Assembly: GCA_037479115.1 (NCBI GenBank)
Contig: JBBFLK010000013.1
Location: forward strand, 1-64,000
DNA length: 64,000 nt
DNA from: Anaerohalosphaeraceae bacterium
Lineage (GTDB): Bacteria; Planctomycetota; Phycisphaerae; Sedimentisphaerales; Anaerohalosphaeraceae
Reading direction: 5' to 3'
The position numbers and the translations under genes are program-made. This document shows, one piece after another, positions 24,148 through 32,305 of the stretch (positions are counted from its first letter, which is position 1; each line of letters opens with the position of its first letter). The notes under the pieces are model-generated. The model had not been told where the DNA came from. It did no database searches and saw nothing but the letters and a program-made list of their open reading frames with translations.

Positions 24148-25293
24148 TTACACCGAACTCTTGCGCTGTCCGGGAACCTGACGAATCAGCTCGCAAATCT
24201 TTTCCACATCCGACAAAGACAGCCCGCTGTAGATGGGCAGCGTCAGAATCCGTTCCGCCACACCGCGGGCCACGGTCAGCGGGTCACTTACGGAAACGGA
24301 ACGATAGCAGGCAAAATCATTCAGCAAAGGATAAAAATAGCGGCGTGTGTACACATTGTATTGTTTGAGTGTCTGATACAAATCGTCCCGGCTGATGCCG
24401 TACTCCTCGGCATTGATTTCAATCGGCATATACGCATAGTTGTAAACCACTTCGTTCGGCAAAGGCGTCGGCAGTTTGATGCCGGGAACGTCCTTCAGGC
24501 AGTCGCAATAATGCCGATAAATCTGCCGGCGGGATGACACAATCTCCGGCATATGCCGCAGCACGATTTCGCCCATCAGGGCCTGAAATTCATTCATCTT
24601 GGCGTTGGTTCCGGGCATTACGACTTCGACTTCATTCTTGAAACCGAAATTTTTCAGATAATCGAACTTCTGCTTCAGACCAGGGTCCCGGAAAGTCAGC
24701 AGCCCGCCTTCAATGGAATGATACGGTTTCGTGGCGTGAAAGCTGAACATCGTCAGGTCCCCAAAGTGGGCAATCGAACGGCCGTTCACTTCGACCCCGA
24801 AGGCATGAGCCGCATCGTAAATCAGTGTCAGATTATGCCGGCGTGCAATATCCGCCAGGGCAATCACCTTACACGGATGGCCGTAAACGTGAACTGCCAG
24901 GATGGCCGTCGTCCAGGGGGTAATCGCCGCTTCCACCTTTTTGGGGTCGAGGGTGTAAAAGTCCGGCTCAATATCCACAAAAACCGGACGGATTTTATTC
25001 CAGTATAAAGCATGGGTGGTCGCCACAAAGGTAAACGGGGTCGTGATGACCTCCCCGCTGATCCCCATCCCCTGCAGGCCGATTTGCAGGGCCAGCGTTC
25101 CATTATTAAAAAGACACACATTCTCGGTATCAAAATATTCGATAAGTCTTCTCGTATATCGTTCGAGTACCGGCCCGTTGTTAGTCAGCCACTGATTGTC
25201 CCAGATTTCGCGCAGCCCGGCGGTGAATTCCGTCAGGTCAGGCAGGAACGGACGGGTTACATAAATCGGTTTTTCAAAGGGTTTAATCGTCAA
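24148..25293 (-). CDS. VioA-like PLP-dependent sugar aminotransferase (DegT/DnrJ/EryC1 family)
   Basis: The 381-residue product has ITTPFTFVATTHALYWN, VHVYGHPC, LIYDAAHAFGVEVNG (PLP-binding Asp), MFSFHATKPYHSIEGG (Schiff-base Lys) and KNFGFKNE. The start KPIYVTRPFLPDLTEF and DNQWLTNNGP are close in pattern to VioA, which makes dTDP-4-amino-4,6-dideoxyglucose (viosamine). The neighbouring VioB-like acyltransferase supports this. Translation most likely begins at TTG 25293: AAGGAGGG lies five bases upstream, and the conserved domain begins right after. A longer frame to 25560 has a Cys-rich, non-homologous leader and is rejected. It is the first gene of the EPS operon. Confidence 0.92.
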   Translation of the reverse strand: MTIKPFEKPIYVTRPFLPDLTEFTAGLREIWDNQWLTNNGPVLERYTRRLIEYFDTENVCLFNNGTLALQIGLQGMGISGEVITTPFTFVATTHALYWNKIRPVFVDIEPDFYTLDPKKVEAAITPWTTAILAVHVYGHPCKVIALADIARRHNLTLIYDAAHAFGVEVNGRSIAHFGDLTMFSFHATKPYHSIEGGLLTFRDPGLKQKFDYLKNFGFKNEVEVVMPGTNAKMNEFQALMGEIVLRHMPEIVSSRRQIYRHYCDCLKDVPGIKLPTPLPNEVVYNYAYMPIEINAEEYGISRDDLYQTLKQYNVYTRRYFYPLLNDFACYRSVSVSDPLTVARGVAERILTLPIYSGLSLSDVEKICELIRQVPGQRKSSV

Positions 25294-25528
25294 GGGTTCC
25301 CTCCTTAGACATCGGGCGTCTGAATAGTTTAAAAAAGGACACGCCGGACAAATTATCTGAAAAGATGTGCTCTGACAACCGATTTTCCTGACACAGCAGA
25401 ATGATGATAGACTCCGTCCCCGTCGGCTGCCGAAACCGTTTTCATCGCTCGCCCAATTCTTTATTTGAAGGGCGAGTTTATCGCCTTTTGAGCATTGTTC
25501 CCTAAATTTTTTGCATACCGAGATTTTT

Positions 25529-25556
25529 ATTGTACAATCCCGGTCTAACGTTTCAA
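25529..25556 (-). promoter_or_regulatory. Candidate sigma70-type promoter of the EPS operon
   Basis: On the minus strand TTGAAA (25556-25551) and TACAAT (25534-25529) are separated by 16 bases. Transcription would start near 25522, leaving about 230 bases of leader before the TTG start of the aminotransferase. The leader contains a 7-bp stem (CTCGCCC/GGGCGAG, 25448-25476). Confidence 0.4.
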
Positions 25557-25767
25557 TCAATCTACTTTATCGGCGATTTTAATCCGGCAGATTCACCTTG
25601 TCTGGGCTGCAAACTGCAAAACATTTAAACCGGACGAATAGATACCAAAAACAGAGATTTCACTTCCTTCTATAGTACTGAAAATAACCTCAAAAAGTCG
25701 GAATCTTTGGGGAAAACAGCAAACCTCTTTAATTTTCCATAAAAAATTTCAAGTCCGATAAATTCAT

Positions 25768-25796
25768 TTGACGATAGGGAAAAATACTGATATAGT
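25768..25796 (+). promoter_or_regulatory. Candidate sigma70-type promoter of the LamG gene pair
   Basis: TTGACG (25768-25773) and TATAGT (25791-25796) are separated by exactly 17 bases, each matching five of six consensus positions. Transcription would begin near 25803, about 348 bases before the first LamG gene start. The AT-rich stretch just downstream (ATTATATATATG) could also contribute. Confidence 0.55.
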
Positions 25797-25802
25797 TCGG
25801 CA

Positions 25803-26150
25803 ATCATATAATCGTTCAGCATTATATATATGTTTTTTTATCATAAGAAATGGGTAAGCCCTCCCGAATAGAAAGGGCGAATTTCCAATACCGGAAGGTT
25901 ATTTTCAAAATCGCAATCATAGCGCCCTTCCGTTTCAATTATCGTTAGCGTGAATTCATTTCTACAGCCCTGCTTTTATCGGACAAGCAGCAGGGACGTT
26001 TTCTATCGTGGCCGGGTTTTCCAATATTTGTTAAGGTTTACTTGAGACAACAGTGAATTCGGCCGGAACGGGAAACGCTTCCGGGTCAAATTGCCAATCT
26101 TGGGGTTGTTTTAAGCTGAAACCGCCAACCTGTCCGAAAATGAAGAAGAT
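25803..26150 (+). other. Long 5' leader with three possible stem-loops
   Basis: Between the predicted transcription start and the ATG at 26151 there are about 348 bases without a gene. Perfect stems are seen at 25873-25879/25923-25929 (AAGGGCG/CGCCCTT), 25968-25974/25989-25995 (CCCTGCT/AGCAGGG) and 26063-26068/26079-26084 (CCGGAA/TTCCGG). None matches a riboswitch class I recognise. A regulatory leader or an independent small RNA is possible. Confidence 0.35.
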
Positions 26151-29100
26151 ATGAAAACGCTAATCACTCGAAACCGGCATCTGTTCATTTTTGTGCTTCC
26201 GATGCTCCTGACCCTCAACAGCCAGGCAGCCGTCGGAACCAACTGGATTGAACAATGGGGAATCACCTGGACCTTCGATAAGCCGATTTCCACAAATGGG
26301 GCTCCGGGAACTTACCGGTATGGAACATATGCCAACGGAGACTACTGGATTGTCGGCCCCGTAACTATCATCAGCATTACCCCTCTTTCCCAGGAAATCA
26401 ACGGCCGAACCAAAAACGGCTCCATGATTAATCCTGTCCCCGGCCCCAATCAGGGGTATGACAGCGCCATGGCGGATTGGGCGGAAAAAAGTTACAGTGC
26501 TGCCCTGAATGTCGGTCTGAATGTCGGGGCGGGTGCCACCCTGACGGTCCAGCCGAATTCCTCGCTGGTCTCTACTATCAGCCATGATGCCGTCAGAGTG
26601 CCTCAAATCCGCACGGCCGCTGTTTTGACGGTCGTGCAGACCCCTCCTCCTGCCGGTGCCTTTCGCCCGCCTTATTGCGGAACCAACAAAACCAGTCTTT
26701 ATACCGTCAGCAATCTGGATTACAGCAAGCTGGCCAGACTGACACCGGTTCCCGGTGCTCCCACTCTTGCCACAGCGGAAACCTGGTTCCAGAAGGTCTG
26801 GCTCGACCATAAAGGAACCTGGACGGGACGCTATCTGCATCCGTCCGACAATATGCCTGATTACGGACGGGATTTGGCTCATCAAACGACGGCGGCTGCT
26901 CTGATTCTGAATTTGAATTATACCAATGCCCAAAAAGAAACGCTTCTGATCCGGTATGTCCAGCTGGGAATCGACCTGTACGGCATTCTCAAAGCCGGCG
27001 GCTCGAAACTCTGGATCAACGACGGCGGACATATGAGCGGGCGCAAACTTCCCATTCTGTTTGCCGGAACCGTCCTGAACAATGACACGGAAATGAAAGC
27101 CATCGGAGCCAAAAGCGGACAATACCTCTATACAGCGCCCTACGGCCCTGGGAATCCCCCTGCGGATTACATCCATTTCGGCGAAGATGACCAGGTGTTC
27201 TATGTGTCGCAGGCCGATGTGAACGCCACCAACAGTCCCTCCTGGTCGCCTGATTCACGGGATGCAGAAAGGATTCCTTATTCCGCCGCCGATATCGGAC
27301 TGCCCGAATGGGGCATCGTTCACGCAACCAATCCATACAAAAGCAATAAATACTGGCTGACGGCCTATCGGGAGACCGGCTGCACCTTCGTTGGTGCCGC
27401 TCTGGTCTGTCGAATCATGAATATCAAAGATGCCTGGAATCACCCTGCCTTCTTTGACTATACCGACCGTTATATGGATGTAATCAAAACCGGCGGGCCT
27501 TACGCCTATTTACAAACGGAAAGCGGTGCCGGTCCGAATGCCGTCGGTACGTTTGTTGTGAATATGTGGAATGCTTATCGAGCTGACTACGGTCCAATTT
27601 GGCCGGCAACAGGGCAGCCCGCCGCCTATACCCTGACAATCAGCGCAGCTAACGGCACGGTTTCTGTTTCTCCCAACAAAGCATCTTACACAAGCGGGGA
27701 GACGGTCACCCTGACAGCGGTACCTGCCTCCGGATATCTTTTCTCCGGATGGTCAGGAGATGCTTCCGGTTCCGCCAATCCGCTTGTTCTGACGATGAAC
27801 GGGAACAAAACCGTCCAGGCCGCTTTCACTCCTTCAGCCATTTCTCTGGCTGCTCACTGGAAACTGGCGGAAACAGACGGAACCACAGCATTTGATTCCA
27901 TCGGCAGTTACCACGGAACGCTGCGAAACGGACCTGTTTGGACGGACACAGAAGGATTATCCTTCAACAACAATAATGAGTATGTGGAAATTCCCGATTC
28001 TCCCGTCTTCTCTATGAACAGTCCGATGACGCTGTCGGCCTGGGTAAAGCTGCGGGGATACGACAACGACTGGCCGAAAGTTCTCATCAAACCCCATACG
28101 GCTTACGCAGACCCCTGGGAACTGTATGCCATCGATCTGGGGGAAAACGGAAATATGGTGCGGTTCCTGGTCAGTGACGGAACGGCAGGCGGACGATTTG
28201 CCATAGCCGCCGACGGCAGCACAACCCTGAATCTGAATGAGTGGTATCACATCGTCGGCACATACAACGGCTCTCAAATTGCTCTGTACCTGAACGGCAG
28301 ACTCCTTGCCTCTGCGGCCGTCAACTTCCCCATCGGGACCAATTCGATGCCGCTGTGCCTGGGCGGGCGGATGGGCACGAATACCCTCAACGGCTGGTTA
28401 AGCGAAGTGCGAGTGTATTCCGGCGCCTTATCCGCCGAACAGATTCAAGAGCTGTATGCCGAGGGCCGTCCCAGGAGCGCCCCGGCCGTGATGACAGGAC
28501 TTTGGCTCCTGGATGACTACGGTACGGAGAGCACCGCGGATGTCATCGGCAAGCGGCAAGCCGTCCTTGTCGGCAGGCCGAAATGGGGACGTTCCTGGGC
28601 GGAAGAGGATTATCTGCTCTTTGAGAACCGCAACCAGGCCCTGCAGATTCCTTCGGAGACCTTTACTCCTCAGGCGGGTACCATCTCGCTTTGGCTGGCT
28701 CCTTCCTCAGAAAGCGGGGCTCAGTATCTGCTCGGACACACCTTCAACAGCGGCAACCGGATTGCCTTGCTGACCATCAACGGCAAATTAGCCGTTAGTT
28801 TAGGCGATACCCCCCTTCTTCGGCAGAATATCGCCACACTCGAGAACAGCCGTATGGCCCATGTGGTTCTGACATGGAATGAGGGGCAATACGCCGTCTA
28901 TCTGAATGGTCAGCAGAGAGCCGAGGGCACTTATAGCGGTCTTTCACAGCTGCGTTCCACCTTTGATGTCGGCAATTACGGAGACCCGGCTCTGCGAATC
29001 GTCGGCTTCCTGGGATTGATTGATGAAGTCCGCACGTACAATACCGCTCTGACAGAAAACGAGGTGCGCCGTCTTTATCAAACGTACCTTGTCAAGGAAA

Positions 29101-29363
29101 ACCGCCGGCTGGCCTTTCAGGTCCAGGCCGCCGATGAAAATGGAAACAAGGTTCCCTATCGGGCTTCCAATCTCCCGAGCGGTGCTGTCTTTGACCCGAA
29201 AACACAGACATTTACCTGGAGGCCCTGGTACCGGCAGGCCGGTGAATACAACATCGAGTTCAATGCCGACGGCCTGCCCTCTGAAACGGTAACAGTCACC
29301 GTTCAGGAAGTCCAACTGCAGAACTGGTATCAGACCCTGCTGGAAAGCGCTGGTCTGCTGTAA
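26151..29363 (+). CDS. Large secreted protein: unknown alpha-rich N-domain, InlB-type repeat, two LamG domains, Ig-like domain
   Basis: The 1070-residue product has a Sec signal peptide (MKTLITRNRHLFIFVLPMLLTLNSQAAVG). Residues about 30-490 form an unknown domain rich in Trp, Tyr and helices, with some feel of an alpha/alpha-toroid carbohydrate enzyme (WLTAYRETGCTFVGAALVCRIM), but no catalytic motif was recognised. About 495-565 is a divergent InlB-type repeat (GETVTLTAVPASGYLFSGWSG). About 570-760 and 765-960 are LamG/concanavalin-like domains (LSAWVKLRG, WYHIVGTYNGSQIALYLNG, LSEVRVYSG). About 970-1050 is a He_PIG-type Ig-like domain (NLPSGAVFDPKTQTFTW). No C-terminal anchor is present. It is followed after 45 bases by a second LamG gene, with which it is likely co-transcribed. 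Confidence 0.88.
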   Translation: MKTLITRNRHLFIFVLPMLLTLNSQAAVGTNWIEQWGITWTFDKPISTNGAPGTYRYGTYANGDYWIVGPVTIISITPLSQEINGRTKNGSMINPVPGPNQGYDSAMADWAEKSYSAALNVGLNVGAGATLTVQPNSSLVSTISHDAVRVPQIRTAAVLTVVQTPPPAGAFRPPYCGTNKTSLYTVSNLDYSKLARLTPVPGAPTLATAETWFQKVWLDHKGTWTGRYLHPSDNMPDYGRDLAHQTTAAALILNLNYTNAQKETLLIRYVQLGIDLYGILKAGGSKLWINDGGHMSGRKLPILFAGTVLNNDTEMKAIGAKSGQYLYTAPYGPGNPPADYIHFGEDDQVFYVSQADVNATNSPSWSPDSRDAERIPYSAADIGLPEWGIVHATNPYKSNKYWLTAYRETGCTFVGAALVCRIMNIKDAWNHPAFFDYTDRYMDVIKTGGPYAYLQTESGAGPNAVGTFVVNMWNAYRADYGPIWPATGQPAAYTLTISAANGTVSVSPNKASYTSGETVTLTAVPASGYLFSGWSGDASGSANPLVLTMNGNKTVQAAFTPSAISLAAHWKLAETDGTTAFDSIGSYHGTLRNGPVWTDTEGLSFNNNNEYVEIPDSPVFSMNSPMTLSAWVKLRGYDNDWPKVLIKPHTAYADPWELYAIDLGENGNMVRFLVSDGTAGGRFAIAADGSTTLNLNEWYHIVGTYNGSQIALYLNGRLLASAAVNFPIGTNSMPLCLGGRMGTNTLNGWLSEVRVYSGALSAEQIQELYAEGRPRSAPAVMTGLWLLDDYGTESTADVIGKRQAVLVGRPKWGRSWAEEDYLLFENRNQALQIPSETFTPQAGTISLWLAPSSESGAQYLLGHTFNSGNRIALLTINGKLAVSLGDTPLLRQNIATLENSRMAHVVLTWNEGQYAVYLNGQQRAEGTYSGLSQLRSTFDVGNYGDPALRIVGFLGLIDEVRTYNTALTENEVRRLYQTYLVKENRRLAFQVQAADENGNKVPYRASNLPSGAVFDPKTQTFTWRPWYRQAGEYNIEFNADGLPSETVTVTVQEVQLQNWYQTLLESAGLL

Positions 29364-29408
29364 AGAAATTTTCTAAACCGCCAAAACGTCTCAGCTGGAG
29401 TTGAGTGA

Positions 29409-31220
29409 ATGAGAGTGATGAGTCTTTTGCTCCTCAGTTCGAATCTTATCGGACTGTCGGCAGCCTATGTCTGTCTTCCTTTTGACGGCTGTACCTGGGG
29501 GTTTTCCCCGAACGCTTTATCCATCGAACCCGGCTTCGTCCTCACTGACGCGGTGCTGACACTGACCAATGTTCGTCCTGTCAACAACTGTCTGAATCCT
29601 CTTTTGTCGGTTCGCCTTCTGGAAAACCCGGCTCAGGGATTCCTTGTTCAGACCGACCAGTCGCAGCCGAGTCAAACCTGCCTGCCGAATGCTCCCGCTC
29701 TCACGGCCGCGTGGCGGATGAACGAATACACAGGGACACAGGCGAACAATTCCTTTGCAGGCGGCAGTCCGGCGATATTTATCAACAATCCAGTGTGGGT
29801 CGAAGGTGAGGGGGTCTCTTTTTCGGGCAGTCAATATCTTCAAATCGATGACTCGGTGAATCTGTGCAGCCGAATGAATCTGGCAGTATCCCTCTGGTTT
29901 AAAATCCGCTCGCCTCGTCCCTACGGCAAACTGTTTATCAAGCCGTATGAAACCCGCTCTGACCCCTGGGAGCTGGCGGCCCTTGATTTGGGAGCAGACG
30001 GTCTGACACCTCGCTTTCTGCTCTCTGACGGCATCCCCGGCGGCCAGGATGCGGTCGCTTCTGCTGAAACGCATAAAATTCTCCTCAATCAATGGTATCA
30101 TCTGCTGGGCACATTTGACGGAAGCCGGATTCAACTATGGCTGAACGGCAGCTGCATTGCTCAAAGCCCGGCCGATTTGACCATCGGCACCAATTCGATG
30201 CCCATCTGCATCGGCGGCCGACTGGGGCTGGATACGATTGACGGCATCATTCGAGATGTACGAATCTACAGCGGTCTGCCGACCAATCAGCCCCTGATAT
30301 GGCTGTCCCCCTCCGATTTCTTCTCACCCCACGGGACTCTTCTGAAAACCTTCGATGCATCCGATATAAAGACAAACCGTCAGACATTGTCCTTTTCCCT
30401 TCAGCAAATTGATTCGCCGGATTCCTGGGTGTACACAATCTACCCGAGGCCTTTTGCTCTGGGGGCACCTTTGCGGACAATTCCAGTGCCCTTTTCTTCC
30501 GCCATGCTCGAATTGCTTGACACCGCCGGCAGAACCGAAAACTGGGGCATCGGAATCGATGCAGATGGTTTTTATTTCGACACGCTCACGCTGGTTCTGA
30601 CAATCGAGCCCCTTGACGGCTCCCAGGCTCCGACATACCAGACATTTACCTATCGAAACATCCGGGCCCCGCTCATTCTTGCTCCTACTCTGATAACGGC
30701 TGAACCCCGCCAGCCGATTCTTTTCACCCTGACGGTGTTAGAACTGGACGGAAATCCCTATACGGTTTCCGTTCAGAATTTGCCCGCGGGTGCTGTCTTC
30801 GACAACGGCACATTCCGATGGACGCCCGCAGACAACCAGCTCGGCGACTGGGCCGTGGTTTTTACGGCAACCGATGGAGTAATGAGCAGCCAGCGTGCAG
30901 TGGTCATCAAAATTAAAGAACCGACACCGATTTTTACGCCGCTTGAAAATCAGACTGTCTATGAACTTCAGACCTTGACGCTTCCCGTCCAGGCTGTCAA
31001 TCTGGCAGGACAGCCGGTCCCGATTACAGCCAATAACCTTCCAGTCGGTGCTGTATTTGATGGGAACGTGCTGGAATGGAAGCCGGCTTATGGGCAGGCA
31101 GGGACCTACACTGTTTCCTTTACGGCCTCCAATGAAATCCGACAGGAAACCATAACGGTTACCCTGACCGTCCTGCCCTATAAGCCTCCGGCGAAACCTA
31201 AAACCATTTTAATTCTTTGA
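29409..31220 (+). CDS. Secreted LamG protein with two He_PIG Ig-like domains
   Basis: The 603-residue product has a signal peptide (MRVMSLLLLSSNLIGLSAAYVC). A short Cys-containing segment is followed by a LamG domain at about 95-290 (LAVSLWFKIRS, WYHLLGTFDGSRIQLWLNG, IRDVRIYSG). A middle region of unknown fold comes next, then two Ig-like modules at about 420-500 and 505-590 (NLPAGAVFDNGTFRWTP and NLPVGAVFDGNVLEWKP). The LamG domain is clearly paralogous to that of the gene before it, sharing DPWEL, LSDG and IGTNSMP stretches. It ends with Pro/Lys-rich residues and has no PEP-CTERM or membrane anchor. GGAG lies nine bases before the ATG. Its 3' end overlaps the convergent EpsI gene by 12 bases. 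Confidence 0.85.
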   Translation: MRVMSLLLLSSNLIGLSAAYVCLPFDGCTWGFSPNALSIEPGFVLTDAVLTLTNVRPVNNCLNPLLSVRLLENPAQGFLVQTDQSQPSQTCLPNAPALTAAWRMNEYTGTQANNSFAGGSPAIFINNPVWVEGEGVSFSGSQYLQIDDSVNLCSRMNLAVSLWFKIRSPRPYGKLFIKPYETRSDPWELAALDLGADGLTPRFLLSDGIPGGQDAVASAETHKILLNQWYHLLGTFDGSRIQLWLNGSCIAQSPADLTIGTNSMPICIGGRLGLDTIDGIIRDVRIYSGLPTNQPLIWLSPSDFFSPHGTLLKTFDASDIKTNRQTLSFSLQQIDSPDSWVYTIYPRPFALGAPLRTIPVPFSSAMLELLDTAGRTENWGIGIDADGFYFDTLTLVLTIEPLDGSQAPTYQTFTYRNIRAPLILAPTLITAEPRQPILFTLTVLELDGNPYTVSVQNLPAGAVFDNGTFRWTPADNQLGDWAVVFTATDGVMSSQRAVVIKIKEPTPIFTPLENQTVYELQTLTLPVQAVNLAGQPVPITANNLPVGAVFDGNVLEWKPAYGQAGTYTVSFTASNEIRQETITVTLTVLPYKPPAKPKTILIL

Positions 31221-31907
31221 GGAAGTCTGGGCCGACGGCATATAGGTCTCAATGAGTGGTGCCGCAAGAGCCGCAAACGACAAAGCGGATGTTGTGGAGG
31301 TAGAGACAACCTGAATCTGGGCAACATATCGGATTTGCTCCCGGGAAAAAGACGGGAAACGCCAGCGAAGCCCCGAAAAAACGCGATGATCATTTGTGGC
31401 CTGCCCATTGATTAAATAATAATTCAGGACAATTAACCGCGTCAAATCCGGCAGCGGCTTGCGAAACGTGTGGAGCAAAACCGGAATGACTTCTCCCTCC
31501 GCGGTCTGAATCTGCCTTTCTTCTATCTGTTCGAGATTCCAGCCGGCTCCGACATAACAGCGGTCCGGCCGATGCCCGAGCATCAAACGAGGCTGGCTTG
31601 TATAAGCAATATAAAAGTTTACAAAAGATTCCGTGCCTGGAATTCGATATACCCGATGGACATAATCGTCATTTCCGGCAACCTCCAACACTGTCTCGCT
31701 GAGCGGCTCGTCCTCCCCTTCCCACTTCTCAATTCGATAGGGAAATGTCGAAAGAGGAGCTGACGGCAGAAGCGGATCTTGTGCCAACGCATTCAAACGA
31801 ATTGCCGCCTGTCGGTAGCCCAGCCCAGTAACCGCCAATAGCAGACACGCCGCCGACATCCAGCCCAAAAAATTCAGTTGCAGCTTCATACCGAATTGTT
31901 CGGTCAT
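31209..31907 (-). CDS. epsI: Exosortase-associated EpsI-family protein
   Basis: The 232-residue product has an N-terminal membrane segment (FLGWMSAACLLLAVTGLGY) and a periplasmic domain with FPYRIEKWEGEDEPL, DDYVHRVYR, VNFYIAYTSQPRLMLGHRPDRCYVGAGW and RLIVLNYYLINGQ. The CY-GAGW stretch with the preceding HxPxRC is diagnostic of EpsI, a family found next to or fused to exosortases and needed for EPS or sorting in known systems. Here it is 21 kb away from the exosortase. Start choice: ATG at 31907, with an in-frame ATG six codons later possible. It is divergent from the acyl carrier protein gene. Confidence 0.9.
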   Translation of the reverse strand: MTEQFGMKLQLNFLGWMSAACLLLAVTGLGYRQAAIRLNALAQDPLLPSAPLSTFPYRIEKWEGEDEPLSETVLEVAGNDDYVHRVYRIPGTESFVNFYIAYTSQPRLMLGHRPDRCYVGAGWNLEQIEERQIQTAEGEVIPVLLHTFRKPLPDLTRLIVLNYYLINGQATNDHRVFSGLRWRFPSFSREQIRYVAQIQVVSTSTTSALSFAALAAPLIETYMPSAQTSSKN

Positions 31908-32047
31908 TTCATTTAAAAACTTTTCCTCTGGAGTTTTCTATCGGATAAACAGATAATAAGAATTGTAATGGAAATTCTACCAAAGATATATACTATTAAT
32001 AAATTATTATTGATATTACAGAGGGCTATCTACAATCTGGATTAACA

Positions 32048-32305
32048 ATGGCCACAACAAACAATTATCAAATACGACAATTTATCACCAATACTTTTCT
32101 TTTTGGAGACGACTCAAAACTCCAGAATGATACTTCTTTGACGGCCAATGGAATTATTGATTCCACCGGTATTCTGGAACTCATCAGCTTTCTGGAACAA
32201 ACCTATCAGATCAAAGTCCACGACGAAGAACTCATCCCGGAAAATCTCGATACCCTGAACAATATTTCGCAGTTTTTAGAACGAAAGCTCTCATGTGCGG
32301 AATAA
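32048..32305 (+). CDS. Acyl carrier protein
   Basis: The 85-residue acidic product has the 4'-phosphopantetheine attachment site in GIIDSTGILELISFLE (Ser of DST). It is a dedicated carrier protein rather than the fatty-acid AcpP, whose site is usually DSLD. It should hold an acyl or aminoacyl thioester made by the AMP-forming ligase two genes downstream. Its end overlaps the amidotransferase start by 13 bases. No Shine-Dalgarno sequence is visible before the ATG. A possible -10 TACAAT lies 11 bases upstream, so the transcript may be leaderless. Confidence 0.9.
   Translation: MATTNNYQIRQFITNTFLFGDDSKLQNDTSLTANGIIDSTGILELISFLEQTYQIKVHDEELIPENLDTLNNISQFLERKLSCAE

Larger units (their letters stand above)
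25294..26150. other. 857-base intergenic region with divergent promoters and stem-loops
   Basis: No convincing gene is seen here. The stretch is AT-rich relative to its neighbours and separates the minus-strand EPS operon from the plus-strand LamG genes. It holds a candidate promoter for each direction (25529-25556 minus, 25768-25796 plus). It also holds several inverted repeats, including CTCGCCC/GGGCGAG at 25448-25476 and three stems in the plus-strand leader. No tRNA or known riboswitch class was recognised. Confidence 0.7.

Noticed and set aside
25294-25560. Upstream extension of the VioA-like aminotransferase
   Set aside because: The extension is Cys-rich and non-homologous, while TTG at 25293 has a near-perfect ribosome site.
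25797-26150. Known riboswitch (c-di-GMP, SAM, cobalamin) in the leader of the LamG gene
   Set aside because: The conserved core sequences of these classes were not found; only generic stems are seen.
31100-31220. PEP-CTERM sorting signal at the end of the LamG protein
   Set aside because: The C-terminus (PPAKPKTILIL) has no PEP motif followed by a membrane helix and an arginine-rich tail.
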